DNA of 39,304 nucleotides, from positions 1 through 39,304 of the forward strand of contig JAKAWN010000013.1 in the NCBI GenBank assembly GCA_021827245.1. Direction: 5' to 3'. Origin of the DNA: Acidobacteriota bacterium. Its GTDB lineage: Bacteria > Acidobacteriota > Terriglobia > UBA7540. The notes beneath the pieces were generated by a model. That model worked only from the letters and a program-made list of their open reading frames with translations. It had not been told where the DNA came from and searched no databases. This document shows, in pieces, positions 1 to 8,784 of this stretch. Position 1 is the first letter of the stretch, and each line of letters begins with the position of its first letter. The translations under genes and the position numbers were made by a program.

Positions 1-144
1 AGAGCCACGACCCATGTGTCGCCGGCACCCAGTGCGACTCAGGGAAACAATCCTTTTTGAATCATCAGGTCCAGCCAGGGAATCGACCCAGGGGATCGGC
101 GGGCCAGGCGCTGCGCCGGTCGACGCCTGCGCGGGATGACCAAT

Positions 145-156
145 GGTACTAGTACC
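145..156. promoter_or_regulatory. Perfect 12-bp palindrome upstream of the first gene
   Basis: GGTACTAGTACC is a perfect palindrome centred about 60 bases before the ATG of the small hypothetical gene at 213. Its position suits an operator for a dimeric repressor. This is seen in the sequence only; no regulator is identified and a 12-bp palindrome can occur by chance. Confidence 0.25.
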
Positions 157-212
157 TAAGAGCGATTGTCCCAGAGTGTATTTACTGGTTCAATATGCAC
201 GGGGAGGACGAA

Positions 213-602
213 ATGGCGAAGGCAAACAATACGATAACAGTAGTTCCAGTCTCACGTTTCAAGTGGACAGCCCAAATCCAGTACAAAGAATCCTTCTTTA
301 CCCAGGATGAAGCCATCCGCTATGCCAGTGAGAACGACTGCAATCTGGTCGTGCAGTACAAAAGAAGGAGCGGGCCACTGTTTGATGCGCTGCACGACCC
401 TAACCTGGTTTCAACATCCAAGGACGCCAGCGAAATGGTCGAAGTGGTGCCCGCATTGGCAGAGTCCGAATCTACCGGCCGTAGCAAACGCATGCTCCAG
501 GGTGCGTTCGGCCTCGCGAAGCGGCTCGGTACTGCCGCAACCACCTGGCACCGGGAAAAGTCCATACCCTCGGTCCCCAGCCAGGCCCTGGCGGTCAAAT
601 AG
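213..602 (+). CDS. Small hypothetical protein, weakly DUF2188-like N-terminus
   Basis: Protein of 129 residues with no confident family assignment. The ATG at 213 is preferred over the ATG at 195 because a strong Shine-Dalgarno sequence (GGGGAGG, 201-207) lies 5 bases before it. The first 60 residues alternate short beta-like stretches with an acidic helix (TQDEAIRYASENDCNLVV), a pattern resembling small DUF2188-type domains in which a residue-rich query strand is followed by an EAI-type helix and an LVV strand. The C-terminal half is basic and probably disordered. There is no signal peptide or membrane segment, so a cytoplasmic location is likely. It stands alone. The resemblance is by eye and the function is unknown. 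Confidence 0.6.
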   Translation: MAKANNTITVVPVSRFKWTAQIQYKESFFTQDEAIRYASENDCNLVVQYKRRSGPLFDALHDPNLVSTSKDASEMVEVVPALAESESTGRSKRMLQGAFGLAKRLGTAATTWHREKSIPSVPSQALAVK

Positions 603-1096
603 CAACCGGGTCGAGCAGGGCTGCTCTTCAACTCTGCCGCTCTTTTTTCAGATACAACTTCACTCATCCGACGGGAGCAGACCCCGGTCAATGGGCAGCG
701 ACGGATATCCCGTCTCCTTGTCCCAATGCATGCCTGAATGTTCCCTCACACTGGATTCCAGCCAGTCCCGCGGTTTCACTACCACGTTCTCGCCGCAAGG
801 CGTGTAACTTCGATTGGCGTTAAAATCTTTCCCAGCCCGGAGGGGTAGCGCAAACCTCAGATCTCGAGGTCCGCGCGTTTTCGTTGGGGAAGGGAGTCGT
901 TGACACCAAGTGCTTCCTTGGCGACACATGTCTGTTTTCGGTGGCTGGCACTGCCGATCACGCTGTAGCGCCTGCGATCTTGCGAGGCGAGAAGTTTTTA
1001 TCCACCTCGCATCGGTTCCTTCTGACGGGTGGTTCGTCAAGCCCGCTTTGCGTCACGGGATTCTCGAGATCAAGTTACCAGCCGAAGGAGTCATCC
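603..1096. other. Intergenic region without a convincing gene
   Basis: About 490 bases between the hypothetical gene and the DinB-like gene. Short open frames exist on both strands but lack ribosome binding sites and recognisable motifs. A 5-bp hairpin at 613-626 (GAGCA/TGCTC) followed by a run of six T at about 642-647 could be a weak terminator of the upstream gene. Nothing else is seen. Confidence 0.4.
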
Positions 1097-1573
1097 ATGA
1101 AAACCGATTCCCTATTGTTGCGTCACACCCTCGCCACGCTTGCCTATCGGGGCGGCAAGGTGTTGCGTGGCGCGCCCGCCCGCGTCGCGAAATTCCGCGC
1201 TTCGCCCACCACGCGCTCCCCGGCTGAGATCCTGGCCCACATCGGCGACCTGCTCGAATGGGGCGTCTTGCTCGCCGACGGCCGGCACGTCTGGCACGAC
1301 TCGAAGCCGCTGGCCTGGAAGAAAGAGGTGGCGCGCTTCTTCACCCAGCTCCGGAAGTTCGACCGGCGCCTCGCCTCCGGAAGGCCTCTCGGCTTTCCCG
1401 CCGAAAAACTCTTCCAGGGTCCCGTCGCCGACGCTCTCACACACATCGGCCAAATCGCCCTGCTGCGCCGGATGGCCGGCTTCCCCGTGCGCGGCGAGAA
1501 TTACTTTCTTGCGCCCATTGCCGCCGGGCGCGTCGGCCCCCGGCAAAAGGCTCCTGTGCGGGAATTTGACTGA
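1097..1573 (+). CDS. DinB-like four-helix protein
   Basis: Protein of 158 residues beginning at ATG 1097, with GAAGGAG at 1084-1090 six bases upstream. The open frame continues upstream to 884 but that part has no ribosome binding site. The sequence is helical, with two spaced histidine motifs, EILAHIGDLLEWG near residue 45 and DALTHIGQIALLRRMAG near residue 115. This matches the metal-binding DinB/YfiT four-helix-bundle fold, which includes thiol transferases using bacillithiol or mycothiol and many proteins of unknown role. It is probably cytoplasmic. It converges on the glycosidase gene and shares no operon. Substrate unknown; the family call is by eye. Confidence 0.65.
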   Translation: MKTDSLLLRHTLATLAYRGGKVLRGAPARVAKFRASPTTRSPAEILAHIGDLLEWGVLLADGRHVWHDSKPLAWKKEVARFFTQLRKFDRRLASGRPLGFPAEKLFQGPVADALTHIGQIALLRRMAGFPVRGENYFLAPIAAGRVGPRQKAPVREFD

Positions 1574-1739
1574 GTGCGCCGGCTTTCGGTAGAAGGTGAA
1601 TGTGATTCCATTGTGTAATCCTTCATAGGCACTGATGTCCTGGACGCCGGGAACACAGCCAGTTCCCTCATCGTGCTTGACATCCCACGACGTGTCGTCT
1701 TTCCACAGGGACTCGGGCCGATGATCAAGGGAATTCGTG

Positions 1740-3986
1740 TTAGTGGGCCAAGAAAACAGAGGCTTCGCCATAAACGTGCCGGGCCGCCAGTTTACCATCC
1801 CGGTAAACTTCGTATTCCCAGGGGCCCATCGTCACCCCGTAGGTGTGACCGTGAAATCTGTAGCCTGTCATACACGCCATTCCCAATTGGTGATGATAGG
1901 AAGGAGAGATATTCAGCGTACCGTCCTCATGGGGCCGCAATCCGAAGGTTCCGAAAAGTATTGCCTGAACGCCGCTCCCCGCTGAAAGCTCGAGCGGCAT
2001 CTCCACCTTAGGGTATTCGGCGTTGTTCGCAAAGATTTCCTGTGGGACGTAGGGAAAATGCTTTGTCCAGCGAGTGCACCTGGAAAGAACGTCCCATGCG
2101 GTCTCAGCGTATCCCAACCGATACAGGGATTCAGCAATGCGCAGGGGCTTGCCGGCATACTGGCCCCCTCCACCCCAATCCACATCCTCAAGATCCCAAT
2201 GAATCAGATCAGAAATGGAAATGGAATACATCCCGTAGGGTCCAAGGAACTCGCCTTCCCTGATGTGGCTGACCAGGAGGTGTTGCTGCTCAGCCGACAG
2301 TATGCCGGCATCCAGCAGGGCAAATTGGTGGTAGCTCCAAACGAGGTGCTTGCCTCCACCAGGGTAAAGGTTTACAAACCATCCATCTTTCTGATCCCAG
2401 AGTTTCTTGTTGATGGCCTGGTCAAGCTTGTTGGCCCAACGCTCAAATCTCGCAGCGTCCGGATCATGCCGGGCACGGCACCATGCCGCCATTTGCCGAA
2501 AGTAAGCCACCGCGAGTCCGTTATCCGTCGCGACAATGTGTTGCTCGCCGTCCGTGCGGATCTCGAGTATCTTTTGGGAACCAGGCCCGAAGTCCAGCAG
2601 GCCGTCTGGCTGGGCGAATGTTTTCTCAAGTTCCAAACCAACCTGTTTCATCTTTTCGAAGACGGTGACGTTTCCTATTGAGTAGTTCAAGAAGCTGGTG
2701 TCACCGGTTTGGCGGAGATAATCTTGCAGAATTCGCATTGCAGCAAAAGGACTTTGTGCATACCAATAAGCGTGTGTCTTTCCATTCCAGGGAACATAGC
2801 TGTACTTAAAAAGGCCGACATGAAGGTAGAGCAAAAGGGCCTTGCGAAGACCGGTCGGGTCCATGAGGCTCAGCATTTCGGAAGCATATGACGTATCCCA
2901 GGAAACCATGGAAAGCCACGTCCCGACTGCGTAGAAGGGTTGGATCACGAAATTTTTACGGTCCCAGCGGGTCATCAGGACGCTCAGGATGCAGCGGCGG
3001 TAGAAATCATCAAAGGAAGGATCGCTTGTCGAGACTTTGGGAAGGTGATCCGCGGCCCATTGCAGCCTGTCGCGCGCCGCTTGTGCCGCTGCTTCTTCGC
3101 GTTGAGCAATTCCAGCTTCGGAAACGGCTGACAGCGGAGCAGGAAGTCCCTGTGGAATTATGGCAAAGTTCGCGGTGCTCTTCGAATGGCCTGGAATCCC
3201 CCAATGCCATCCCGAATTGTTGTGGGTCGGCAGGCTGCTCACCACGCTGATCCTGGTCTCTTTGAGCTGCAAAGTGTTAAAGCTGGGATGTGTGGCCGGT
3301 GTTGACGCCGTTGGTGCCGTTGTGGACATGCCAGGAGGCAAGCCGTCTCGCTGGTCGGGAATAACGGTCAGGACAAGAGGCTCCGGTTCTCTGTTTTCGA
3401 GTTCAACCCTGAGAAAAACTTCGTCGGCAACGGCGGATACGCTGGCCTTTGTCTTGATCCTGAAAGAAATCCAATGTCCCTTGACTTCCTTGTAGAAGGT
3501 TCCGGTTCGATAATAGGCATTCGGCTCCCAGTAGGCGCGCTGGAGCAGCATGACAAAGGGTGTTCCAGGATTAAAATTGAACCCTAAGGGATTAGCCCCC
3601 TGGCCGGTAATCACGTTGCGTTCGTAGGCATCCGGAACAATATCCTGAATCAGGGTTCCCGTCGCGGTGTCGCGAAATGACAGGAAGAACGCGTAATTGC
3701 GCATAGAAATGGGTGGGAATTGCAGTTGTTGCAGGCCTGTTACGGATTTATCCCGGACTGAAATTGAACCGCGACCATTAAAGAGGAGCAAGTCACGGCC
3801 GCTGAACGTTATCTGGCCGCGCGGCATGCCGAGCACTCTTGGACTGAGCCAGTTTGCCCCCGTGACCTTGGCTTCCTGGTCACGTCCGGGAACTCCCCAT
3901 GGAATGTGCGCTTGGGCCGGCGCAACCGGAGCAAGCAACAGAACTGCAGCAATCAGCCTGATTGGAGAATGCATATTTAAGCGCAT
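1740..3986 (-). CDS. Secreted (alpha/alpha)6-barrel glycoside hydrolase, GH63/trehalase-like
   Basis: About 748 residues with an N-terminal signal peptide (MHSPIRLIAAVLLLAPVAPA then AQA), so it acts in the periplasm or outside the cell. Residues about 30-250 look like a beta-rich N-terminal domain. From about residue 310 the sequence is helical and rich in aromatics, as in clan GH-G glucosidases and trehalases, with YWYAQSPFAAMRILQDYL, an EKTF...GLLDFGPGS stretch and DNGLAVAYFRQMAAWCRAR. The C-terminus is a beta-sandwich tail. The likely reaction is hydrolysis of alpha-linked glucose or mannose oligosaccharides, inferred only from the fold. The start at 3986 is chosen over 4007 because a GGGGGG stretch precedes it. 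It lies 75 bases after the WG-repeat/thioredoxin gene and may be co-transcribed. The exact GH family is not certain. Confidence 0.7.
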   Translation of the reverse strand: MRLNMHSPIRLIAAVLLLAPVAPAQAHIPWGVPGRDQEAKVTGANWLSPRVLGMPRGQITFSGRDLLLFNGRGSISVRDKSVTGLQQLQFPPISMRNYAFFLSFRDTATGTLIQDIVPDAYERNVITGQGANPLGFNFNPGTPFVMLLQRAYWEPNAYYRTGTFYKEVKGHWISFRIKTKASVSAVADEVFLRVELENREPEPLVLTVIPDQRDGLPPGMSTTAPTASTPATHPSFNTLQLKETRISVVSSLPTHNNSGWHWGIPGHSKSTANFAIIPQGLPAPLSAVSEAGIAQREEAAAQAARDRLQWAADHLPKVSTSDPSFDDFYRRCILSVLMTRWDRKNFVIQPFYAVGTWLSMVSWDTSYASEMLSLMDPTGLRKALLLYLHVGLFKYSYVPWNGKTHAYWYAQSPFAAMRILQDYLRQTGDTSFLNYSIGNVTVFEKMKQVGLELEKTFAQPDGLLDFGPGSQKILEIRTDGEQHIVATDNGLAVAYFRQMAAWCRARHDPDAARFERWANKLDQAINKKLWDQKDGWFVNLYPGGGKHLVWSYHQFALLDAGILSAEQQHLLVSHIREGEFLGPYGMYSISISDLIHWDLEDVDWGGGGQYAGKPLRIAESLYRLGYAETAWDVLSRCTRWTKHFPYVPQEIFANNAEYPKVEMPLELSAGSGVQAILFGTFGLRPHEDGTLNISPSYHHQLGMACMTGYRFHGHTYGVTMGPWEYEVYRDGKLAARHVYGEASVFLAH

Positions 3987-4061
3987 AAGACCCCCCACTA
4001 ATTTCATCTCTGAATAAGAGACAGCAGATTCTTCCGCGCGCCACGTTCAGGATGCTTTACT

Positions 4062-6173
4062 TTAGTGCCGGTTCAGTAGTCGTCTGATTTCGGATTCAAC
4101 GTACTCAAGCTGCCAGCCCGAACCGTCATAGCGCACTATTCCCTGCTGATCGATGAGAACCAGCGCGGGGATGCTTAGGACATGAAAGGGGCCGTCGAGG
4201 GTACCCCTGGGATCAAAAAACTGAGGCCAGTCCATCTTGTGATCGCGGACGAAGGTGCGCCATGCCTGTTCGTTCGTGTCGCCGCTGAGGCTGATCAAGA
4301 CAAACTGATCGGGTGGGAATTTGTGCGCCAGCCTGGCAATCTGCGGCAGTTCCGCCCGGCAAGGAGGGCACCACGTTGCCCAGAAATCAAGCAAGACCAC
4401 TTTGCCCCGCAGCGAGTCCAGGCTCAGATGCTGGCCTTGCAGCGTGGTGATGGAAAAAGACGGAGCATAGTTTTGGCGGACGAGGCCCGGAGAAGCAAGG
4501 AAGCGCCGCGCATCGTCCCCCCGGTCGTCATCGGGATTGTGATCGATGTAGGAACGCAATTCCTGTAACCCTGCTGTTTCCTGGCCTTCTTTCAGTAGAG
4601 CCAAACCCAGGTAGTAGCGTGGCGCACTCAGGGTGGGATCCATCTTGAGAGCCAGCCGGAGCTCGTTCTCCGCCTGGGCAAGTTTCTTCACGTCACCTGC
4701 TTTGGCCTCTTCAACCAGCCACTCGCCTTTTAAGCCGTGGCCGCGCGCGACCAGGGCCGGAGTACGTGGATTGGCCGCGAAGAAGCTGTCACACACCCGG
4801 AGGGCCACGCCGTATTGCCAAATCCCGGCCCACGCGCGAGCCTGGCCAAGTAGGCATTCCGGACAATTCCCTTCGTGGTAAAGGGATGCCTCACCAAACG
4901 CCGCGTTTGCATTTTGATAGCGGTGCTGCCGTAGCAGCCGCTCGCCTTTCTGCAACCAGCGATCCTCCGCCTGCCGGTCGGCGGTGGGCGCTGCGCCCCC
5001 TGTAATCCAGGGGTAGACTGCCATTCCTTCAGAGAAGGGACCTCCGCAAGCGGATTTGAGTTTCACAACCATAGTCCCAGTGTGATCAATGTACCCACAA
5101 CTTCCCGGTGTCCCGACAAGAGCCAGACCGTCTGCAAATTCACTCGCGAGGGTGTACTGCGGCTTCACGATTATTTTGCCGGTCTTGTCCACATAGCCTA
5201 TTTCATTATGTGAAAAGTTCCCCCGAACCATTGCGAGACCATCGGAAAAGTTACCGGGATAGTTGTTGAGAACGTGGGAGCTGAAGGCCCAGTGGCCTCG
5301 GCGGTCAATGTAACCGCATCTGACGAAAGCCGTGCCTTCCTGCAGAACGTACGCCCCACTGATTTTGCCCACTGAAACGTTTGCCAGTCCGTCAGAGAAT
5401 CGTCCTGCCTCGTCGAACCGAGGCTTGATAACCACCTTGCCCGTCCGGTCTATGTAACCCCACTTTAAACCGGCCCGCACGGCGGCCAGATCTTCCGAGA
5501 AGTCAAGGGCGTCATCGAAACCAGGCGTAATCACAAACTGACCGCTTGGGTTGATGTACCCCCATGCACAACCCGTTTCTATCCAGGAGTTTTGGATACG
5601 CGGAGGCCACTGGCTGGTTTGATCAGAGCAGGCCGCCGCCAGGCCTTCTGAAAAATCCCGGGCCTTCGGAAACGTCTGCTTGAAAGCGGCATTCCCACTG
5701 CGATCCAAATACTCCCAGCGGTAGTCGATCTCGACCAGTGCCCGATCATCTGAGAATGAGTCAACAGCATCAAACCTGGCCGGGATGACCAGGACGCCTT
5801 GCTTGTCCACAAATCCCCACGCGCCATGGATGTTGACCGCCGCAAGACCCTCGGAGAAGGGTTTTGCCTGGAGGAATCGCGGCTTGATCACCCAATTACC
5901 CGTCTTGTCGATGTAACCCCACAGCCCGCCCGACTTGGCCGCTGCCAGGCCTTCCGAAAAGCTTTCGGCATCCTGAAACCTTGGCTCAATGACGACTTTC
6001 CCCTGCCGACCGATATAACCGACCCCCGGAACCGATCTCTTTGAAGCTGTCGCTCCGGCCTGCCCCAGCGGTGTCAATAGATTAACCGGACCGGCCCCTT
6101 GTGCAAGGAGATTTGGGGAAGCGCCGGCGATCGTGAAGATCAACAATAAAAACGTATGAGCCGGACCCCTCAT
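4062..6173 (-). CDS. Secreted WG-repeat / TPR / TlpA-thioredoxin fusion protein
   Basis: 703 residues. ATG 6173 is fixed by AGGAGA six bases upstream. The signal peptide is hydrophobic (TFLLLIFTIAGASPNLLA). Nine WG (KWG) repeats follow, from about residue 45 to 395, each of the form GYIDxTGxxVIxPRF...FSEGLAxV. A helical TPR-like segment covers about 400-560 (QNANAAFGEASLYHEGNCPEC, then an ALKMDPTLSAPRYYLGLALL unit). The C-terminal 140 residues are a TlpA/ResA thioredoxin domain with WCPPC at 601-605 and the cis-proline loop SIPAL. Family knowledge assigns TlpA domains to periplasmic thiol reduction, for example in cytochrome maturation, and WG repeats to beta-rich binding surfaces. The combination suggests a redox enzyme tethered to a target-binding scaffold; that is inference. 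Confidence 0.85.
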   Translation of the reverse strand: MRGPAHTFLLLIFTIAGASPNLLAQGAGPVNLLTPLGQAGATASKRSVPGVGYIGRQGKVVIEPRFQDAESFSEGLAAAKSGGLWGYIDKTGNWVIKPRFLQAKPFSEGLAAVNIHGAWGFVDKQGVLVIPARFDAVDSFSDDRALVEIDYRWEYLDRSGNAAFKQTFPKARDFSEGLAAACSDQTSQWPPRIQNSWIETGCAWGYINPSGQFVITPGFDDALDFSEDLAAVRAGLKWGYIDRTGKVVIKPRFDEAGRFSDGLANVSVGKISGAYVLQEGTAFVRCGYIDRRGHWAFSSHVLNNYPGNFSDGLAMVRGNFSHNEIGYVDKTGKIIVKPQYTLASEFADGLALVGTPGSCGYIDHTGTMVVKLKSACGGPFSEGMAVYPWITGGAAPTADRQAEDRWLQKGERLLRQHRYQNANAAFGEASLYHEGNCPECLLGQARAWAGIWQYGVALRVCDSFFAANPRTPALVARGHGLKGEWLVEEAKAGDVKKLAQAENELRLALKMDPTLSAPRYYLGLALLKEGQETAGLQELRSYIDHNPDDDRGDDARRFLASPGLVRQNYAPSFSITTLQGQHLSLDSLRGKVVLLDFWATWCPPCRAELPQIARLAHKFPPDQFVLISLSGDTNEQAWRTFVRDHKMDWPQFFDPRGTLDGPFHVLSIPALVLIDQQGIVRYDGSGWQLEYVESEIRRLLNRH

Positions 6174-6412
6174 AGTGTGTCTCCTGCTGGCCGTGGGTAA
6201 CGCATGCCCCGAGGTGTTGGGACGCGCGGTGGCAGGCACTCGCCAGGCAAACCTGAAGTCTGTATACACCCCGCGCACGGCAAAAGCAAGCGGAGGAAAT
6301 TATGAATTATGAATGATGGAAGCGCGAGTTCTTAGTTGTGAGTTATGGGTTGGGGCGGTTGGCTGGGCGAATACTGGCCGTCCTGCGGAACGGATGAATC
6401 CGCCCCCAAAAA

Positions 6413-6533
6413 GCCGGCGCTCACAGAGCGCCGCTACAAAACAAGTCCGGCGGTGAGGACACCGCTACGGCAGCTCACACTCGACGGTCATTGGCCGCCG
6501 CAAGAGCCGCGGCCTACAAAGGGCCGGGCTACA
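6413..6533. repeat. Cluster of three hairpin repeats, each ending in CTAC(A/G)
   Basis: Three successive stem-loops sit upstream of recJ. GGCGCT/AGCGCC lies at 6416-6432, GCGGTG/CACCGC at 6450-6465 and GGCCGC/GCGGCC at 6493-6514. Each is followed by or ends in CTACA or CTACG (6434, 6465, 6514), and a fourth CTACA is at 6529. This is a degenerate dispersed-repeat pattern rather than coding sequence, although a reading frame passes through it into recJ. An A/T-rich short repeat (ATTATGAATTATGAATGATG) just upstream near 6300 belongs to the same non-coding stretch. Confidence 0.55.
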
Positions 6534-6578
6534 TTTCACCGTTGCAACCATCGCTCCAAACTGTCAACATGTGACACG

Positions 6579-8279
6579 ATGCGGTGGGAACAGGAATCAG
6601 CAGACAACGAAAAGGCGGCGCTGCTGGCGTTGGAGCTGGAGATTTCTCCGCTGCTCGGGCGGTTGCTAGTGCTGCGCGGAATCAATGATCCCGAAGCGGC
6701 GCACGCTTTCCTCAATCCTCGGCTCGACCAGCTTCACAATCCTTTTCTGATGGCCAGCATGGATGCTGCGGTCGACCGGCTGAAGCGGGCCATCGCGCGG
6801 CAGGAAAAGATCCTGATCTATGGCGATTATGATGTGGACGGAACGACGGCCGTGGTGGTGCTGCTGGCGGGCCTGGAGCGGCTGGGCGCGCGCGTGGACG
6901 TCCACATTCCCGACCGGCTGAAGGATGGCTACGGGATGCGTGTGCCGGTTGTGGAGCGGGCGGCGGCCGAGGGCTTCACCGTGCTCCTCAGCGTGGACAC
7001 GGGCATCCGCGAGCACGAGGTGGTGGCGCGCGCGCAGGAACTGGGCATCGACTGCATCATCACCGACCATCACCTGCCGAAAGAGTCGCTGCCCGCCGCG
7101 CACGCGCTGCTGAACCCGCGCCGGCCCGATTGCGCTTATCCAGACAAGAATCTTGCCGGTGTGGGAGTGGCGTTCAAGCTGGTACAGGCGCTGCTGGGCG
7201 AGCGGATGACGGACGCGCTGCTGCAATCTTTCTTGAAGATTGTGGCCATCGGCACCATCGCCGACGTTGTACCGTTGGTGGGCGAGAATCGCGTGATTGC
7301 GAGTTTCGGCCTTGCGGGATTGCAACGCCCGGTGCAGCCGGGCTTGAGCGCTCTGATGGAAGTTGCGGGGCTGAATGGCCGCGCGCCCACGGCCGGAGAC
7401 GTCGCTTTCCGAATCGCGCCACGCATGAACGCCGCGGGGCGCATGGAAGACGCTCACGCCGTGATCGAGTTGCTGCGGACGGCGGATTCGGTGAAGGCGC
7501 GGCAGATCGCCCACCGCCTGGACGAGCTGAACAGCGAGCGCCAGCGCGCGGAAGAGTCCATCCTTAAAGACATTGATGAAATGGTGAAGGCGCGGCCGGA
7601 AACCGCGGAGCGTTACAGCCTGGTGCTTGCGGGCGAGGGCTGGCACCGCGGCGTGATCGGGATTGTAGCGCAGCGCGTGGTGGAGCGGCATTACCGGCCC
7701 ACGCTGGTGATCGGCGTGGAAAATGGCAGCGGGCAGGGCTCGGGACGCTCGATTGCAAACTTCCACCTGCTCAACGCGCTGACCGCTTGCGAAGACGTTT
7801 TTGAGCGCTTCGGCGGGCACGCCGCAGCGGCGGGATTCGCGCTGCCGTCCAGCCGGATCGATGAATTGACCGAGCGCTTTGAGGCTTACGCGCGAAGGAT
7901 GCTCACGCCGCAGGACCTGGTGCCGCTGCTGCGCGTGGATGCGGAAGTCGATCTCGACCAGATGGATTGGCCCGTCTATGAACAGCTCAAACGCATGGAG
8001 CCGTTCGGCATGGGCAATCCGACTCCAGTGTTTGTGGCACGCCGGTTGCGGCTGATCTACCCACCGCGGGTGCTGAATGAAAGACACTTGAAGCTGAGAG
8101 TGGGAAACGGCACAAAAGATTTTGACGCCATCGGCTGGCGCAAAGGCGAGCAGGCCCGGCTGCTCGGCAGCGGCGACACGGTCGATCTGGCATTCACACT
8201 CGACGAAAATACTTACCAGGGGATTTCGTCGCTCCAGATGACTATTAAAGATTTACTTGTGGACGGCGTGGGGCTGTGA
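6579..8279 (+). CDS. recJ: Single-stranded-DNA-specific exonuclease RecJ
   Basis: 566 residues, the usual RecJ length. RecJ degrades single-stranded DNA 5' to 3' in recombination and mismatch repair. The DHH core is complete: YGDYDVDG at residues 81-88, SVDTGI near 138 and TDHHLPKE at 162-169, all Mn-binding motifs. The DHHA1 domain follows with GWHRGVIGIVAQRV, GSGRSI and FGGHAAAAGF, then a C-terminal OB-like part (LKLRVGNG). ATG 6579 is chosen because the protein then begins MRWEQ, as RecJ proteins often do (MxW). The open frame reaches back to 6345 but runs through the hairpin repeats. No good ribosome binding site is visible, so the start is moderately sure. It diverges from the WG/thioredoxin gene. 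Confidence 0.95.
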   Translation: MRWEQESADNEKAALLALELEISPLLGRLLVLRGINDPEAAHAFLNPRLDQLHNPFLMASMDAAVDRLKRAIARQEKILIYGDYDVDGTTAVVVLLAGLERLGARVDVHIPDRLKDGYGMRVPVVERAAAEGFTVLLSVDTGIREHEVVARAQELGIDCIITDHHLPKESLPAAHALLNPRRPDCAYPDKNLAGVGVAFKLVQALLGERMTDALLQSFLKIVAIGTIADVVPLVGENRVIASFGLAGLQRPVQPGLSALMEVAGLNGRAPTAGDVAFRIAPRMNAAGRMEDAHAVIELLRTADSVKARQIAHRLDELNSERQRAEESILKDIDEMVKARPETAERYSLVLAGEGWHRGVIGIVAQRVVERHYRPTLVIGVENGSGQGSGRSIANFHLLNALTACEDVFERFGGHAAAAGFALPSSRIDELTERFEAYARRMLTPQDLVPLLRVDAEVDLDQMDWPVYEQLKRMEPFGMGNPTPVFVARRLRLIYPPRVLNERHLKLRVGNGTKDFDAIGWRKGEQARLLGSGDTVDLAFTLDENTYQGISSLQMTIKDLLVDGVGL

Positions 8280-8329
8280 GGCGCTACCAGTTTTGTGGTT
8301 CGCAAGCTTTCACACAGAGCGCACGGAGC

Positions 8330-8372
8330 CTCTCTGTGGCCTCTGTGTTGAGTATTTTCTGGCCACAGAGAG
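8330..8372. repeat. 12-bp inverted repeat built from CACAGAG motifs, downstream of recJ
   Basis: CTCTCTGTGGCC (8330-8341) is exactly complementary to GGCCACAGAGAG (8361-8372), with a 19-base loop. Further CACAGAG and CTCTGTG copies flank it (8312, 8342, 8373). It can form a stable hairpin just after recJ and could end transcription, but no T-run follows. The motif resembles CACAGAG intergenic repeats seen in many bacterial genomes. Confidence 0.5.
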
Positions 8373-8539
8373 CACAGAGAAAACCGAAACCCTTCAGCGG
8401 CCTTAGCCGGTCGGTCTTGCACGCTCCGGGCGGCACGAATAAACTCAGATGCCTTTCGCAAAACCAAAGGCGCATGGCACAAAATCAATGCTGTGGCTTT
8501 CGCCCCTCCGGGGCTGGGTCGCCTTTCGTGGCCTGCTGT

Positions 8540-8689
8540 CCCCTGGCTTGCGCCAGGGGCTAAAATCTACCGGCCCTCCGGGCCTGAACAAGCTCGCCGC
8601 CCCGCACACGACATCAACAGGTTTTCCATTAGGTCAAAGCTTATTCGGCTTGCACCAGGGGCTAAATTCCTCCGGCCCTCCGGGCCTGG
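8540..8689. repeat. Two copies of a 40-base double-hairpin repeat
   Basis: Two direct copies (about 8545-8586 and 8647-8689) share GGCTTGC(G/A)CCAGGGG, then CTAAA, then CCGGCCCTCCGGGCCTG. Each copy folds into a CCAGGGG-type stem and a GGCCC/GGGCC stem; in copy one the first stem is CCCCTGGC/GCCAGGGG (8540-8559). A related stretch, CGGTAGAAACGCCGGTGCTACGG near 8703, follows. Short frames running through here (proline/glycine rich) are repeat translations, not genes. The whole interval 8280-8784 between recJ and asnS is non-coding and made of such elements. Confidence 0.6.
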
Positions 8690-8784
8690 GGTATCGAAGA
8701 CCGCGGTAGAAACGCCGGTGCTACGGGGATCCGTTCGCACGCATCGCAAACGCCGCGATTTACGCGCCCCCCAAACACAAAAGC

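Noticed and set aside
6666..8087. Long minus-strand open frame opposite recJ
   Set aside because: It is His/Arg/Val-rich antisense of a high-GC gene, with no motif or ribosome binding site.
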